Positions 45,970-57,302 of a DNA stretch of 64,000 nucleotides are shown in pieces. The notes under the pieces were generated by a model, which had not been told where the DNA came from, searched no databases, and was given only the letters and a program-made list of their open reading frames with translations. The translations under genes were made by a program, and so were the position numbers. Position 1 is the first letter of the stretch; every line of letters begins with the position of its first letter. This DNA is from Pollenia angustigena (taxonomy: Eukaryota > Arthropoda > Insecta > Diptera > Polleniidae), in the NCBI GenBank assembly GCA_930367215.1, contig OV884056.1, positions 198,565,310 to 198,629,309 of the forward strand, in the 5' to 3' direction.

Positions 45970-46525
45970 AGGATGTTTTTTTTTTGGAGTGATACAAATT
46001 CGAGTTGGCATCACTGCTTTATTTGACCACCCATTTAACAGCTGATAGTGGCTTTTTGTTTAGTTTGCTTTGACATTTCATAATGGATCGACTTACACCA
46101 GAGCAACGCGTGCATATTGTTGAAATTTTTAATCAAACTAATTCGGCGAATTCAAAATATTTTTTCCGATGGAGCCCATTTCTGTTTGAATGGGTACGTA
46201 AATAAGCAGAATTGTCGCATTTGGAGTGACGAGAATTACAAGCTTTTGTCGAAACAATATTGCATCTACAGAAAATTACTGTTAAGTGCGCTTAATGGGC
46301 TGGCGGAATCATTGGACCATATGCTTCAAAAACGATAATGGTCAGAATGCGAAAAGTTGTTGAATCTACGCGCCAACCGTGTTGGCTACATGGCAGAGAT
46401 CATATTTAAATATTATTGTCATAAAATTTTCTATCCAATAAAGACCGTTTCATTGATATCAAAAATATATTATGTACTATGTTTTATTATGATTCAGACT
46501 TGTATCACTCTATGAAAAACACCCT
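45970..46525 (+). mobile_element. mariner-type element, internally deleted, 556 bp
   Basis: The left end AGGATGTTTTTTTTTTGGAG then TGATACAA pairs with the inverted right end AGGGTGTTTTTCATAGAGTG then ATACAA. The interior is a short transposase relic. From ATG 46083 it reads MDRLTPEQRVHIVEIFNQTN, the mariner N-terminus, then jumps by deletion to SDGAHFCLNGYVNKQNC at about 46155-46205, around the first catalytic Asp (S-D-E/G-AHF). A WAGG-like block follows at 46300. Frame changes and a missing second half make it inactive. A polyadenylation-like AATAAAG occurs at 46439. Confidence 0.75.
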
Positions 46526-46591
46526 ACATAGTCGGTAATACCATGATTGTTTTTTTATTGTTAGGTCCAGCACGCAGGGGATGACCCCCAC

Positions 46592-46970
46592 TTATACTTT
46601 GCATTGTGTTGGAACTAGGAAAATAGGTTGTGGGGAAGAAGTGAAGAGGGAGAAGTGCTTGTGGACGTTCAGTTTGAAAGTGGGAGGAAACACTTCCGCA
46701 GAGAGGTTATTCCACATACGAACAGTCCGGCTAAAGAACGAATTTTTAGCCGCAAATGGATAAGCTCTTGAGGAAAAACGGGTATTACGAACAAACATAC
46801 GAGTTTCGGGAACCAGATCCCTAATTTCATCAGAAAACATCCTATTGTAGTACCGATAAAACCGGCAAATACAACCCACATTGCGTTGGTGCTCCAGAGA
46901 GTCAATATAATTAAATATCCAAGTGTCACCAATCTCTCTCCTGTACGCGGTCGTGAAGCTTCAAAATAGA
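46592..46970 (-). pseudogene. LINE ORF2 C-terminal fragment, split by hAT copy 2
   Basis: On the minus strand the 95-codon frame reads GCICRFYRYYNRMFSDEIRD then ETRMFVRNTRFSSRAYPF, SFFSRTVRMWNNLSAEVFPP and FKLNVHKHFSLF. These are the FYRYY, R-x-TR, SFxxRTxxxWNxLPxxVFP and FKxxVHxH blocks at the C-terminus of Jockey/CR1-type LINE proteins. A different frame upstream reads KLHDRVQERGDTWIFNYIDS LEH, the CDRVQ...L-x-HRR region. That upstream part crosses the hAT insertion: sequence resumes beyond 48694. Only the last part of ORF2 is present, typical of 5' truncation. Confidence 0.75.
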
Positions 46971-46978
46971 CTTTGAAC

Positions 46979-48686
46979 CAGTGTTGCAAAATTTAAATTT
47001 TGAAATAGTACTGAACTCCAACTAAAAGAGTATTTTTCCTACTAAATGGTACTTTTAGTTAAAAAAAAAAAATAAAACAATTTTATGAAAATAACAGGAA
47101 AAAAAATATTTTATTGGAATTCAGTTATCTAAGTATTTAAAAGCAATTGTATTTATAATATAATATTTCTGTTATACATAATATTATCCAATTAAACAAA
47201 ACAACATAGTACATTGTTGGGAACACATTTCACAGTATATTTCACTTCTTTCTTATTTCGATTTGTTCAAAAAAAAATATTTGAAATAGTTCATATATTA
47301 ATGGATATCATTTGCATTTTAAAATGTGCTTCAATTGATGCTCAGCAATGTGGTATCGCTAAAAAACCGAAAGCAATTGGGGTATTCACAAGGTGTGCTA
47401 TCATGTTATATTGTCATAATGTTCTAACATTTTACAATGGTTTAAAAATATTGTTGTTGCTTTGTAAACAAAAAGTGTCTTAAATTAATAGAACGTTGCT
47501 TGCTATGTTTATTATGTTATATGTGCTGTCGTAATTATTCAGAAGAGACTAGAGCTGAGCGGCTGAGCCGTATCGCGTTAATTCTTGCAGCCGTCGCCGT
47601 TGATGGTATAATTTTATCCGGTTAACATCAAAATTTGACCTGCGGCTAGCAATTTTTGCAAGAAATCACTTGCGGCGTCAAATAAGATCGGCTTATGACT
47701 CTGCTGTTTGGTAAACAAACCAAATAAAATTTCTTATTTGCGTCTGCAAAATGGAAAATAGTCAGGTAAGATCCAATTTAATTTGTTAATTCATGGAAAA
47801 GAATTAAAAAATATTTTGATGTTAGTTAATTATTTATTTTTTATATTTGTTTTAATTCAGCTGATTTAAATTCAAAATAGCATACTAAATAATGAGGGGT
47901 TGTACACAACAGTCGTATTTTTTCATGTTATTATTTTAAGACATATGACTTTGTGACACCTTGTGAATCCCCCAAATATGTCAAATGTCATCAAACATTA
48001 GTTTCATTCTTAATATTGGCTATATTTTTCTAAGAACTTTAAATATATTCAGTTCCGAAATGCTTTATTTCTGAAAGACATGCTAGAACACGAAATTGAG
48101 AATTGATATTATTATAGCTTTCTCTATCGTTTGTACATAACATTAATAACAACAGTATTATGCTATTGGTTTTTCCAGAAACAATATTTTCTGGAGTCAA
48201 GCTGATTACCACTTCTAAGGTTTTATTTTCAAAACAAAATTTAGCTCTTAATGTTTCGCAAATTGTCCAATAAAATGATTCCGCAGTTTCTTTTACTTTA
48301 TAAACCATTTCCTTAACATTGATTGCATATTTCTATAGATATGGGTTTCTGTCAAATTTAGATTATCCAATGCACCCCTTCTTAAAAATTTTCTTGCCAC
48401 TTGTAAGAACAAATATCCCATTCTGGAAAGCAAAATATGAATCCTGGCGTCCACGCTTTGCATTTCAATGTTATTGTCATTTATTGTTTTTAAAATACAA
48501 CAACATAAATTTTGCAAAAAACACATGATGACCAAAACCTCCTATCGAAATTATCACATTTAAAAAGTTAAGAGTTGAAAAGCTCATTGGATAAAAAAGT
48601 ACTTAAAACAACGCGGGGGTACTGCGGTATTTTTTATATAAAATAGTACTGAAAAAAGTACCAAAGTACTGAATTTTTCAACACTG
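46979..48686 (-). mobile_element. hAT-type DNA transposon, non-autonomous, copy 2
   Basis: This is copy 1 (1596-3304) in inverted orientation, differing by one base in length and very few substitutions; for example one Ile/Met change and one Thr/Lys change in its internal frames. CTTTGAAC is duplicated at 46971-46978 and 48687-48694, another exact 8-bp target. The insertion lies in a LINE fragment. The conserved short exon-like ATG...CAG with GTAAG donor is on the plus strand at 47751-47765. Confidence 0.92.
47751..47765 (+). other. Possible short first exon inside hAT copy 2
   Basis: The same five-codon ATG-to-CAG/GTAAG arrangement as at 2517-2531, here on the plus strand. Preservation is expected simply because the two elements are nearly identical. 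Confidence 0.3.
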
Positions 48687-48746
48687 CTTTGAACACAAGA
48701 GAAGATATCAGATGGAGAGAAGTTTTAAAAAACCGATGCACTTATA

Positions 48747-48915
48747 CAGAAAAAAATAAAAATTTAATTCAATTTAAAAAATTTTTAAATTTGCACCAGT
48801 TTAAAAATTAATAGTATCAATTAAACGTTTAATTAACTTGACTCAACTTTTAATTCGTTTGAATTAATTTTTAGTTAAAATTGATTTTATTTTTATTGGA
48901 GAATATTTTCTGATT
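48747..48915 (+). mobile_element. CACAGAAAA/TTTAATTAA MITE, decayed copy
   Basis: ACAGAAAAAAATAAAAATTT, AAATTTGCACCAGTTT, CAATTAAACGTTTAATTAAC and TTAAAATTGATTTTATTTTT follow the order of the 217-bp member at 60100-60316. The right end is eroded. Confidence 0.65.
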
Positions 48916-49339
48916 ACTTTCATGTCCAAACATCAAAAGATTTTTATTTCTATAATTGTACTACTCATATATACAGATAAGGTACATTGATTTTAGTTGA
49001 TATCGACAAAAAAATTTAAGCCACTACGATTTAAAGTACGACAACGACTGTCGTAAGAAGGCCGATTATGCATCAAGGTATAGAAAATCGGGTCTAGATT
49101 AAAAAAGCGTTTATAATTTCTAACAATTCTAATATTCATTGAAGAAATTTTGCATACAAATGCGAAAAATTCAAATACAAGTCCTTAACGCCACCTGCAA
49201 TTTTATTCCAACCGAACTTATTCTTTACAAAATCACGTATACATTAAATCTTCCATTGCACGGCATGCAACCTGAAAAAAACCACACAAGCATTTGTCAA
49301 AACGGATCAAATCGCGTCATCTCGGTATCTAGTTCATAT

Positions 49340-49605
49340 TAGCTCCACGTGAGATGGTCATGCCCCCACACCATAATGTCCAATGTGTAACATCCAATTC
49401 ATGCCAAAAGAAATTGGTAATCATCCACCTAAGCACTCGCCGTTGATGATAATGTTGGCCTGGCCAACGTCGTTCTCAAAGAAATATGCACCGCTGACGC
49501 CGCCAGTCCATAATTCACACCAAGCAATGACTTTTTCGGTATGCTTGGAACGCTTTTGGAACTCATGTGAATTGGATGAGTTTCTCATTCGTAATATTTA
49601 TAATT
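49340..49605 (-). pseudogene. Antisense mariner-type transposase fragment
   Basis: On the minus strand it reads EKVIAWCELWTGGVSGAYFF then ENDVGQANIIINGE, equivalent to the KVTVWCGxWAGGIIGPYFFE...VNGxRY block between the first and second catalytic aspartates. Stops follow and the flanking domains are not recognisable. Terminal repeats were not found. It is an old relic. Confidence 0.65.
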
Positions 49606-49609
49606 AGCA

Positions 49610-51170
49610 CGTTTTGCTGAACGCTATAACCACGTCCACGGTCATTTGACAAAACAGACAGATAAAATTTAAGCCAATACGACAAATGTAGCTTTAACAA
49701 TATGGCCGCCATTTATTGTCAAAGTCCCTTTTTGGAATTGGAATTATTGTCAGCAGTCCCTTTTGGTGGGAATGCAGTTATTTGTTATTTTTCTTTGTTT
49801 TTTGTTTTTTTTTTTTAATTTTAAGGAGGGTTATTTTTTTTAAAGCATTGTACTCACCCTTAACAGACAGCTGCCTTCAGCGGACAACCCCTTTAGACGG
49901 TCACGGGTGACATCCTGTTGTTTAAGCCATTAAATTTGTTAGCACATCTATAACTAATATTTACTTTAATTTATTTTTTAAGCAATTGTTTTTTATTTTA
50001 ATAGGTTTTTTCTTTGTTGTGTCCGTTTTCTTAAAAAGAAAAAAAAAAAAACAGAAAGTGTTGTAAACATTTCAAAGCAGAAAATCTGTACAAAATTAAT
50101 GTTCGATTATCATGCAATCCGTACATTAACATCTTGTATATTTCTAATTTCAGTGCAGTTGTTTGCATTTGTTTTTCGTTATTTTTTTTAAAGTATGTTT
50201 GATTTGAAAATTATAAAATTTTATGAATAAAATTTTTTGTAAAAAAAAACAAGAACAACATATAGTTCATGTTGTTACAGGTGATGATGAAATCGGGTTT
50301 TTTGGTTTTAAGTCATGATGGGGAAGGAGGTGGGCTCATTAGTCTTTAAAGAGAAATTAAATGTTTTTAATCTAAGAAAAAAGCCGTTTAGCTAATGATT
50401 AATTACAATTTGAAAACTTTTACTATAAAAACGTTAACTTTATGTTGTCATGAAAACCTTGAAATTTGTTTAATGTTTTTTAAGACTTTTTTCATTTGAA
50501 ACAAAATTCAATTTGAGTTGATTATGAAATTTTTTATTTAAATCAATATTTCTTTGTGAAAACATCTTGTTGTGTTTTTTGATGTTATCAAAAAAGTTTT
50601 TCATTAATATTATATTTCATTAAATTATACAATAAGCTTAAAATTACAAATTTAGTACGTGTTGTATTGTTATCTTCACTGAAGCTTTAAACGTAAAAAA
50701 ACAACGAACATATTTTGATAAATTTTTTAGCAGAAACAAACTTAAAAAAAAGAATTGTTTGGTTGTATAAATATTCAAAAATCTTTTTTAAAAAGAACTT
50801 ACTTGATCCATGTTTGAAACAGTATGATTGGCAGCAACATGCTGCAACGAGGTATAACAAGGAGATTGGGAAACTAGACAAATTGGACAAGTTGTCGGCT
50901 TTCTATCTGTTGACGATATTTAAATTACTTATTATTATTTTTTTAAGCAACTCAATGTTAATTCATATCATTCTTTTTTTAAAGAAAAAGATTCTAAGCC
51001 TTCGAAAATATTATTAACATTTCAACAACAACTACCTTCTGGACCTACCTCCTAAAAGCATTACCGTTAATACCTAATCGCTACTCGCAGCATTACATTA
51101 CATCATAAAGTTATTACCCGTAAAATATAATTCATTACCTAAATAAATAAATCTTTAGTTCATAATACAT
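49610..51170. other. Unassigned A/T-rich sequence
   Basis: No gene is supported. A less A/T-rich patch at 49855-49915 (ACAGACAGCTGCCTTCAGCG) is unassigned. T and A runs lie at 49795-49817 and 50037-50050. Frames at 50687-51017 on both strands overlap and are unrecognised. Confidence 0.4.
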
Positions 51171-51285
51171 ATATCGGGTGATTTTTTAGCTATTATCTTT
51201 TTGGCAACACTGGTTTAAACAGCTGACGCACGTTTCGTGTTTTGTTTCACTGTCAAACATCTTCAGTTTGGTCTATAATTTAACC

Positions 51286-53025
51286 ATGAATCGTCGTACA
51301 AACGAACAACGCTTGCAAATGATTGAATTTTTTTATCAAAATGCGTGCTCTGTTAAGAAAGTTCATCGCGCGCTTCTTGTGTTCAGCGACGAAGCTCATT
51401 TTTGGCTCAATGGGTACGTTAATAAGCAGAACTGTCGATTTTGGAGTGAAGATCAGCCAGAACCATTGCAAGAGCTACCAATGCATCCAGAAAAAGTCAC
51501 AGTTTGGTGCGGTTAATGGGCTGGTGGCATCATTGGACCGTACTTCTTCAAAGATGATGCGAATCGTAACGTAACTGTGAATGGTGAGCGCTACCGTGAG
51601 ATGATATCCAACTTTTGTTTGCCCAAAATGCAAGAGCTTGACTTGCATGACATTTTGTTTCAACAAAACGTTGCGACATGCCACACAGCACGCTTAACAA
51701 TGGACCTTTTGAGAGGCGAGTTCGGTGAACATTTTATTTCACGTTCGGGACCGGTCAATTGGCCGCCTTGATCGTGCGATTTAACGCCTTTACACAGAAA
51801 AAATTATTTTTCCAATTCAAACAAAAAATTTGTAGAATCAAACAATTTTTTGTCTAAAATCGGTCCTACAAACAAATTCGCATATTCAAACAATTTATTT
51901 GCATTTTGTTTATTGAAAAAAACGCCGATTTTTTCAAACAAATAATTTTACAGAATCAAACAAAAAGTTTACTGAAATTCATATAAATTTCAAACAAATA
52001 ATTTTGCTGCATCAAACAAAAAAGTTTTGGCACAAGCAATGACGCGCACACAAGCAAGCACTGTTGGCGAAGATGAAGCAGAGCAGAGCGGCCGGCTGGC
52101 TTTGAGACACATTTTTTTGTTGGAATAATTTTTGAACGAAGTCATATTTATACTCACAGTGTTTTTCTTCATCACTCACTGTTGCTTTATCCTTTCCTTT
52201 GCTAATGAAGAAGAAATGTAACCAAAAACGGCAGCAAACCGACTCGATATGTTTTCCGCCATCATTCTATTTTTGTATTTGATGTATTTAAACAAACTAT
52301 TTGAAAAAATTGAATACGGGATTTTGTTTTTTTTTTACCAACTTTGAAACCAACCAAAAATTTATTTTGTTTCTTATAATGTGTCTTTTCTGTTGTTTAA
52401 AAAAAATGAAACGTTTTTTTACCTGCTATTGTTTTGGTTGTTTTTTTACTACAAACCTCGTCACGCTATTTTATCATTTTTCTTATTGCTGTACTTTTTT
52501 AAAGCGTCCAAAAATAGACTGCATGTGTTTTTTGTTGTAGTTCTTATATTTCACATAAAGAAGTGTTGCTTACAATCAATAAAAAAAATGCAAAAAGACG
52601 ACAACATTAAAGAGCGTTAAATATTTCATACAAAATTATGAAAACTTCAAACCAATAGCGCGCTTATTAAATTTTTGAAGAGTTGTCCACATTTTTGCTG
52701 GTTAAATAAAAATCAAACAAAAATATTGATTGAATCAGTAAAAAAATTTGTAGAAATCAAAAAAAATTTCAAACAAGCGTTTGTTTGAAAATAATTCGGC
52801 AATAATTTTTTCTGTGTAGACTATTTTTTGTGGGGCTATGTTTCAGCTCATGTCTATACACACATGCTCGCTTCAATTGACGCATTGGAAGACAACATTG
52901 AAGCATTTATTCATGAGATACCGGCCGAAATGTTGGAAAGAGTATGCCAAAATTGGACTAAGCGGATGGACCATTTGAGGCGCAGTCAGGGTCAACATTT
53001 GTATGAAATAATCTTCAAACATTAA
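51286..53025 (+). pseudogene. mariner transposase pseudogene
   Basis: From ATG 51286 the product opens MNRRTNEQRLQMIEFFYQNA then CSVKKVHRAL, the N-terminal helix-turn-helix, then jumps directly to FSDEAHFWLNGYVNKQNC: about 120-130 codons of the DNA-binding and linker region are deleted. The first catalytic Asp (SDEAHF) is present. The second block reads QQNVATCHTAR where active relatives have QQDGATCHTA, so the second Asp is Asn. After the nested insertion the third block DYFLWGY keeps its Asp; LTPL-D spans the insertion point. Stops interrupt WCG*WAGG and WPP*SCDL. The C-terminus ends EIIFKH at 53025. Deletion, lost catalytic residue, stops and insertion all make it inactive. Confidence 0.88.
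51793..52816 (+). mobile_element. 1024-bp TA-target element nested in the mariner
   Basis: The ends are CACAGAAAAAATTATTTTTC and inverted CACAGAAAAAATTATTGCCG: 16 perfect terminal bases. The TA of the mariner codon pair Leu-Asp (TTA GAC) is duplicated at 51791-51792 and 52817-52818; removing the element and one TA restores the mariner frame, proving the borders. Subterminal TCAAACAA words are repeated many times at 51810-52020 and 52700-52795. No transposase frame is recognised. TA target and size fit a Tc1/mariner-superfamily non-autonomous element. A 3' piece recurs inverted at 63479-63671, and the 217-bp MITE at 60100 has the same terminal CACAGAAAAAA. Confidence 0.88.
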
Positions 53026-53150
53026 ATTATATGGACCGTACTATCGATTCAAATAAAGATTTCATGCATTTGCCTGAATTTTATGTGTTTTTTTTTTAAA
53101 CTTTCCTATAGCTCTTAAAAAATCATCCGATATTTATTATTATACAGGGT

Positions 53151-53322
53151 GCCCCGGTAGGCTGGTTGGTAGTGAGCTAGTCTATCAGTGCGAGGGTTGC
53201 GGTTTCGAAGCCCACCAGAGACTCTGTTCTGTTTCACTACAACGGGCTAAACGTCTACGTTACTATTGCTCGGTTAATTTATTTCCCTGTCGGAAATAAA
53301 GTTAACTTAAAACTAACTAAAG
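53151..53322 (+). mobile_element. tRNA-derived SINE
   Basis: The first 65 bases look like a tRNA: GGTAGGCTGGTTGGTAGTGA with an A-box-like stretch, then GGGTTGCGGTTTCGAAGCCC with a B-box-like GGTTTCGAAGC at 53201-53211. A non-tRNA body follows, including ACCAGAGACTCTGTTCTGTT and CAACGGGCTAAACG, and a TTAACTTAAAACTAACTAAA tail. tRNA-derived SINEs are transcribed by RNA polymerase III from these boxes and moved by LINE proteins. An antisense partial relative is at 9128-9190. Target duplications are not clear. Confidence 0.65.
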
Positions 53323-53824
53323 GTTCATTAAAAAAAAAATCAGAGCTGACTCAAAATCTAGCTCGTTTTCTTTAAAAAGTTTCATTTGATTTGTCTGCAT
53401 AGTGTCCTCAGAACGAGTCAGTACTTACTCAATCTGCATAAGTTGCAACTTACCACAAGTTAGCTCATTTTGAGTTTGTTTCTGGATACAAAATAAAAGT
53501 AAAAAATTTAACTTATTTTTGCTTGTTTAACCTACTTATACCAGAGAACCAGAGAGATAGAGAATATTATACTTATATTACCTGTAACACATTTTAGTTT
53601 TGTTTTACTTTTGTTGTATTGCCCCTTTGTTTGCAGATGAACTCTCAATTATAAGACATCAGCAGCATGCCCAAAACGTCTTTCATAATAATTTCACTTT
53701 GAAAGTGAGATGTATTTAACTTAATCATTTGAACAAATAGAATATGGGAATCATTGCTTCTAATATTACTTTTAAAACACGAAACAAAACCGGCAAATCA
53801 TTTTTTACCAAAGTTTACTGCATC
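53323..53824. other. Unassigned sequence
   Basis: No gene is supported. A splice-acceptor-like CCCCTTTGTTTGCAG ends at 53636 but is followed within a few codons by stops in the apparent frame. Confidence 0.4.
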
Positions 53825-53995
53825 AGTTTTGAGTTAGCCAAAAGCTAGTTCAATACTTATCGAGAAGACGTCAGTTGTACAAAAGCAACTCACTAATCTC
53901 TGCATAACTTTTGAGGCATCTAAAAGTTAATTCAATACTTATCGAGAAATTGACAGTCATACAAAAAAACTATTGACTCGCAACTGTATCATGTA
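53825..53995. repeat. Degenerate two-unit tandem repeat, about 83-bp unit
   Basis: TTTTGAGTTAGCCAAAAGCT then AGTTCAATACTTATCGAGAA is followed by a second unit TTTTGAGGCATCTAAAAGTT then AATTCAATACTTATCGAGAA, and each is followed by CAGT, TACAAAA-like sequence. Similar GAGCTGACTC/GAACGAGTCAGTACTTACTC sequence at 53340-53440 may be a further relative. Confidence 0.6.
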
Positions 53996-54059
53996 TGAGT
54001 TAGTTGTGAAGTCAGTTGTCAATTAGTTAGCAAAAAGTCAACTTTATGTTGAGCCAGAT

Positions 54060-55968
54060 TATAAAAATCCGACTGGGAAATAAATAAAAATAATACATTT
54101 ATTTAAAATAGGACCCTAATCAAAACTGTTCTTAAGCTAAACATAATATTCCAAGATTTAATTCTCTTGAAAATTGCAAATTCCATAGTACCACAAAATC
54201 GTTTCAAATTCCAATCTTAATTCAAAACTCTTTAAAATTTATTTTAATAATATGCAAAACTCAACAATTTAAAGCTTAAATTTCAAACTATATCAAATTA
54301 GTTTTTCTTTACTTCACATGTTTCTTTTTTTTCTCAACAAAAATTAAAATACAATTCAATTCATGTCAATATGCAAGTTCTTTTGGTCAAAAGAAGTTTA
54401 AAGTAGAGAATACCAGTTAAACATTTTCAATTGCCTTCATTGCAAAGACGCAATAAATTTCAGCAAAAAACCCGCAGTTATCGTTAACATTTTCTTTCAA
54501 ATTTTATTTTTGGTTTTTGTCTACTTTTAACAAATTTTTTGTGTAGCAATTACGTTTTATTTTATTATTATTTTTTTGCTTTTTTCGCTTTTTTCACTTA
54601 AACTTGTCGTTCATGCAAAATTATTCGTTTAGTGAGATGCAAGAGGCAATGAAATGTCTGTTAAACTACTAAAAAAATATGTTCTTAAACTACGACTGCA
54701 AACAAAACAACTTCAATTAGTTCTTTTTTACTACCAAATACTACAACCATAACAATTACTACCCAAATGAAATGTATATAGAAGGGGATTTGGTTTGGTC
54801 AAAATTAAAAAAAGAAAAAAAATTTTTGAAGTGGTTGGAGGGTAAGGTGAGAAATTTTGCTAGCGTTAAAATTTTTATATGTTAGCAACATGTTGACATT
54901 AGAAAAAAAATTGTTACCATTATAGACAAAAAAATATAAAGCATTTCTGCTTCCGGTGGTAATATAATGAACATGTTGCAGATTTTTTTTAATGATACAT
55001 ATTTTTGTTAATCGTTGCAACTTATTCGTATTTACTTGATAATGAATTGATTGAAAAATGCAACGCAACTTGTTCCAGAAGGTATTAAAAAAAAGTTATC
55101 TGCCTTTTTGAAACAAATAAAATAAACATTTAATACATGTTTAGTAGACCGACTCAACTTGTATGGAGCTGAAAAAAGTGTTTTGGTTACCCCTCTCAAA
55201 TAAAGCTTGATATGTTTTATGATGATTCCCAAAATATTTTGGTTTTACCGTTGACCATCCCTGAGCTGGAACAATTTTAAAAAAGGTCTTTTTTCAGTTT
55301 TTAAAATTTTTTTGTACTTTGCTCCAATACGACATAAATAAAATTTGGTATCGTCGAAAAGAGTAGCATCTAATGGTATATAAAACTTGACCACTCGCTT
55401 GACGTACTAATTAAGATATTGAACTAAATACATATTTTCGTTTCGGGTTTTAATACAAATTCTACGTATGTGGAAATATTTTTCAGCTTCTCAAATTGAA
55501 TCTGTTTTAAAAAAATGTTCATTTAATTTTTATTTTGTAATTATTCACATAAAACGCGGAAATCGCGATATATTTGATATATATTTTTTAGCAATATGTT
55601 TAAAAAAATTTTTTTTACTTAAATTTTTTTTATGTTTAGTTTGACCACATTTCGCACGAAATACTAAACAGGCTTTATGAATAACTTTTTTTAACTCTGC
55701 ATTCTTTAGCAACATGTTGACAGAAATTTATCTATACACATTTATTTAAGAATTGATAAGAACATGTTGCAGTCAAATCTTTTCACCTGATTAGCCTTTC
55801 CTCTATTAAGGCTTAGTTTTCCTTTTATAATTATTTCCCTATAACAATTATTTTTTTTTTACTAAATGTATTGGAGAAAACTATTTTATAAACATTTTTA
55901 TTTTTCTTTACAATATTCAAAAAGGTATCTATCTAAAGTAGCATCATGTAGCTAAACATTTTTAATAA
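54060..55968. other. Unassigned A/T-rich sequence with AACATGTTG words
   Basis: No gene is supported over about 1.9 kb. Four exact AACATGTTG words occur at 54887, 54970, 55711 and 55761. The run of A at 54808-54825 produces the minus-strand frame 54805-55068, judged chance. Confidence 0.45.
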
Positions 55969-56605
55969 AGGAGCGTATAGACGACATGTTTTTGTCATCT
56001 GACATGTCAAATTTCCCACTGCAAAACACACACATGTCGTGTGTTACCTTTTTAACTTTGCTTCTGTAAAAGTCAGATGCAGAGTCATCTGACAAAATTT
56101 CAATTAGAGCGTGCTCTATTTTCTTCTGACAAACCATCTGACATCAGAAATCTATGCCGGGAAGAAACTGGCAGCGGCGTCAACTATTGACGGAATCATT
56201 AGCCGGCTGAAGTTAATATTTTACAATACCAAGATATGTATGCTCATCTCACCATTGAATATAATTTATGTAAATATATACATAAAAACGGTTTCATTAT
56301 AAAATTCTAAATTGGTATCTTTAAAATAAAAGAAAAAAATGTTAAGATGGCTAAATTATTTTACGGCGCAAATAAATATTTTCGTGGCGGCAGCATGCTA
56401 TTTTGAAACCGAGAACTACTTTGGTTTCTGCAATAACAATGCGAAAAAAAAAACAGAGACAATGTCAGAAGCAAATTACATGTACGTTTGTGACCGAATA
56501 TTATAAACCTTATGTAAAACAGCAATTTTGACAGACATGAACGATTACATGTGACTTGAAAATTTGACATGTCAGATGACAAATACATGTCGTGTACGGG
56601 CGCCT
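55969..56605 (+). mobile_element. 637-bp MITE with TAA target duplication
   Basis: The left AGGAGCGTATAGACGACATG then TTTTTGTCATCTGACATGTC and inverted right AGGCGCCCGTACACGACATG then TATTTGTCATCTGACATGTC pair over about 50 bases. TAA flanks both sides (55966-55968 and 56606-56608). A related flank without the insertion occurs at 57303-57345. Internal frames of about 60-75 codons (55952-56137 minus, 56111-56302 plus, 56361-56588 minus) show no family signature. TAA target and AGGC-type ends suggest PIF/Harbinger; the interior at 56150-56215 (GGGAAGAAACTGGCAGCGGC) is unusually G/C-rich and may be acquired sequence. Confidence 0.8.
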
Positions 56606-56933
56606 TAAGTTTTTTTTTCTTGCAGGTATTTCCTTTTAAATTTTGTTAACCAATTCAAACACGTTTATTTGGCTAGTTTGTGTAAATTTAAAAAACAATT
56701 CATATTTTTGTTTTTGGTATTAATGTAATATTGTCCTTAACAACATGTTGCATCATTTGTTTTTCTAGAGCTTTAGATTATCTGATTACTTGAATAATTT
56801 TTTAAATAATTTGTTGAGTAAACATGTTGCAGATCTTGTTAAAAGTTCTTATATCATTAGAATATTTCACATTTCGTTTGCATACAATTTTTCTTTTTTT
56901 GTTGTTAGAATACAAATATGTCTTAGTACAAAA

Positions 56934-57235
56934 AGTAAGATAATTAGAGCTGGATTATTTAAAAATATTTTTTTGCAATATCTTGCAAGGTTTTAAGATG
57001 TTTTATCAAAGATAAGTTACAATTTGCTTATGGTTTTGACTTATCTGCTTTAAGCATTGATTCAATTTCCTTAACAAATTATTTGCAAAGTGTTGCAAAT
57101 AATATTGCTCAACATTTTAAAAATTGCTTACAATGTTTTCAACGATTTCTAGAAACATGTTTTGGGTGTTTGGTTTTGTTGGATTTTTTTTTTTTTTTTT
57201 TTTTGTAGAAGAAATATTCTTAGTATTAATAAATG
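56934..57235 (+). repeat. Direct segmental duplication, copy 1
   Basis: About 300 bases, from GTAAGATAATTAGAGCTGGA to GTAGAAGAAATATTCTTAGT, are repeated at 58865-59158 with roughly 95% identity outside the T run. The copies lie about 1.93 kb apart and bracket the 347-bp-arm hairpin. Confidence 0.85.
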
Positions 57236-57302
57236 ATATTTATATGAAAGTATATTTGATGTAATTTTTCTTAAATTTAAGCCCACTACTTTGTTCGATC
57301 AT

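Larger units (their letters stand above)
51174..53130 (+). mobile_element. mariner element, interrupted by a second transposon
   Basis: The ends TCGGGTGATTTTTTAGCTAT and inverted TCGGATGATTTTTTAAGAGC pair. TA lies on both sides (51172-51173 and 53131-53132), the standard mariner target. Without the nested element (51793-52816) it is about 930 bp, shorter than a complete 1.3-kb mariner because of a deletion in the transposase gene. The gene inside is dead (see 51286-53025). Confidence 0.85.

Noticed and set aside
52301..52620. Overlapping Phe/Leu/Cys-rich frames in the 1024-bp element
   Set aside because: Two frames of the same T-rich stretch; they look like membrane proteins only because TTT/CTT/TGT dominate.
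53634..53660. Splice-acceptor-like CCCCTTTGTTTGCAG followed by ATG
   Set aside because: The apparent frame meets a stop after a few codons and no donor follows at exon-like distance.
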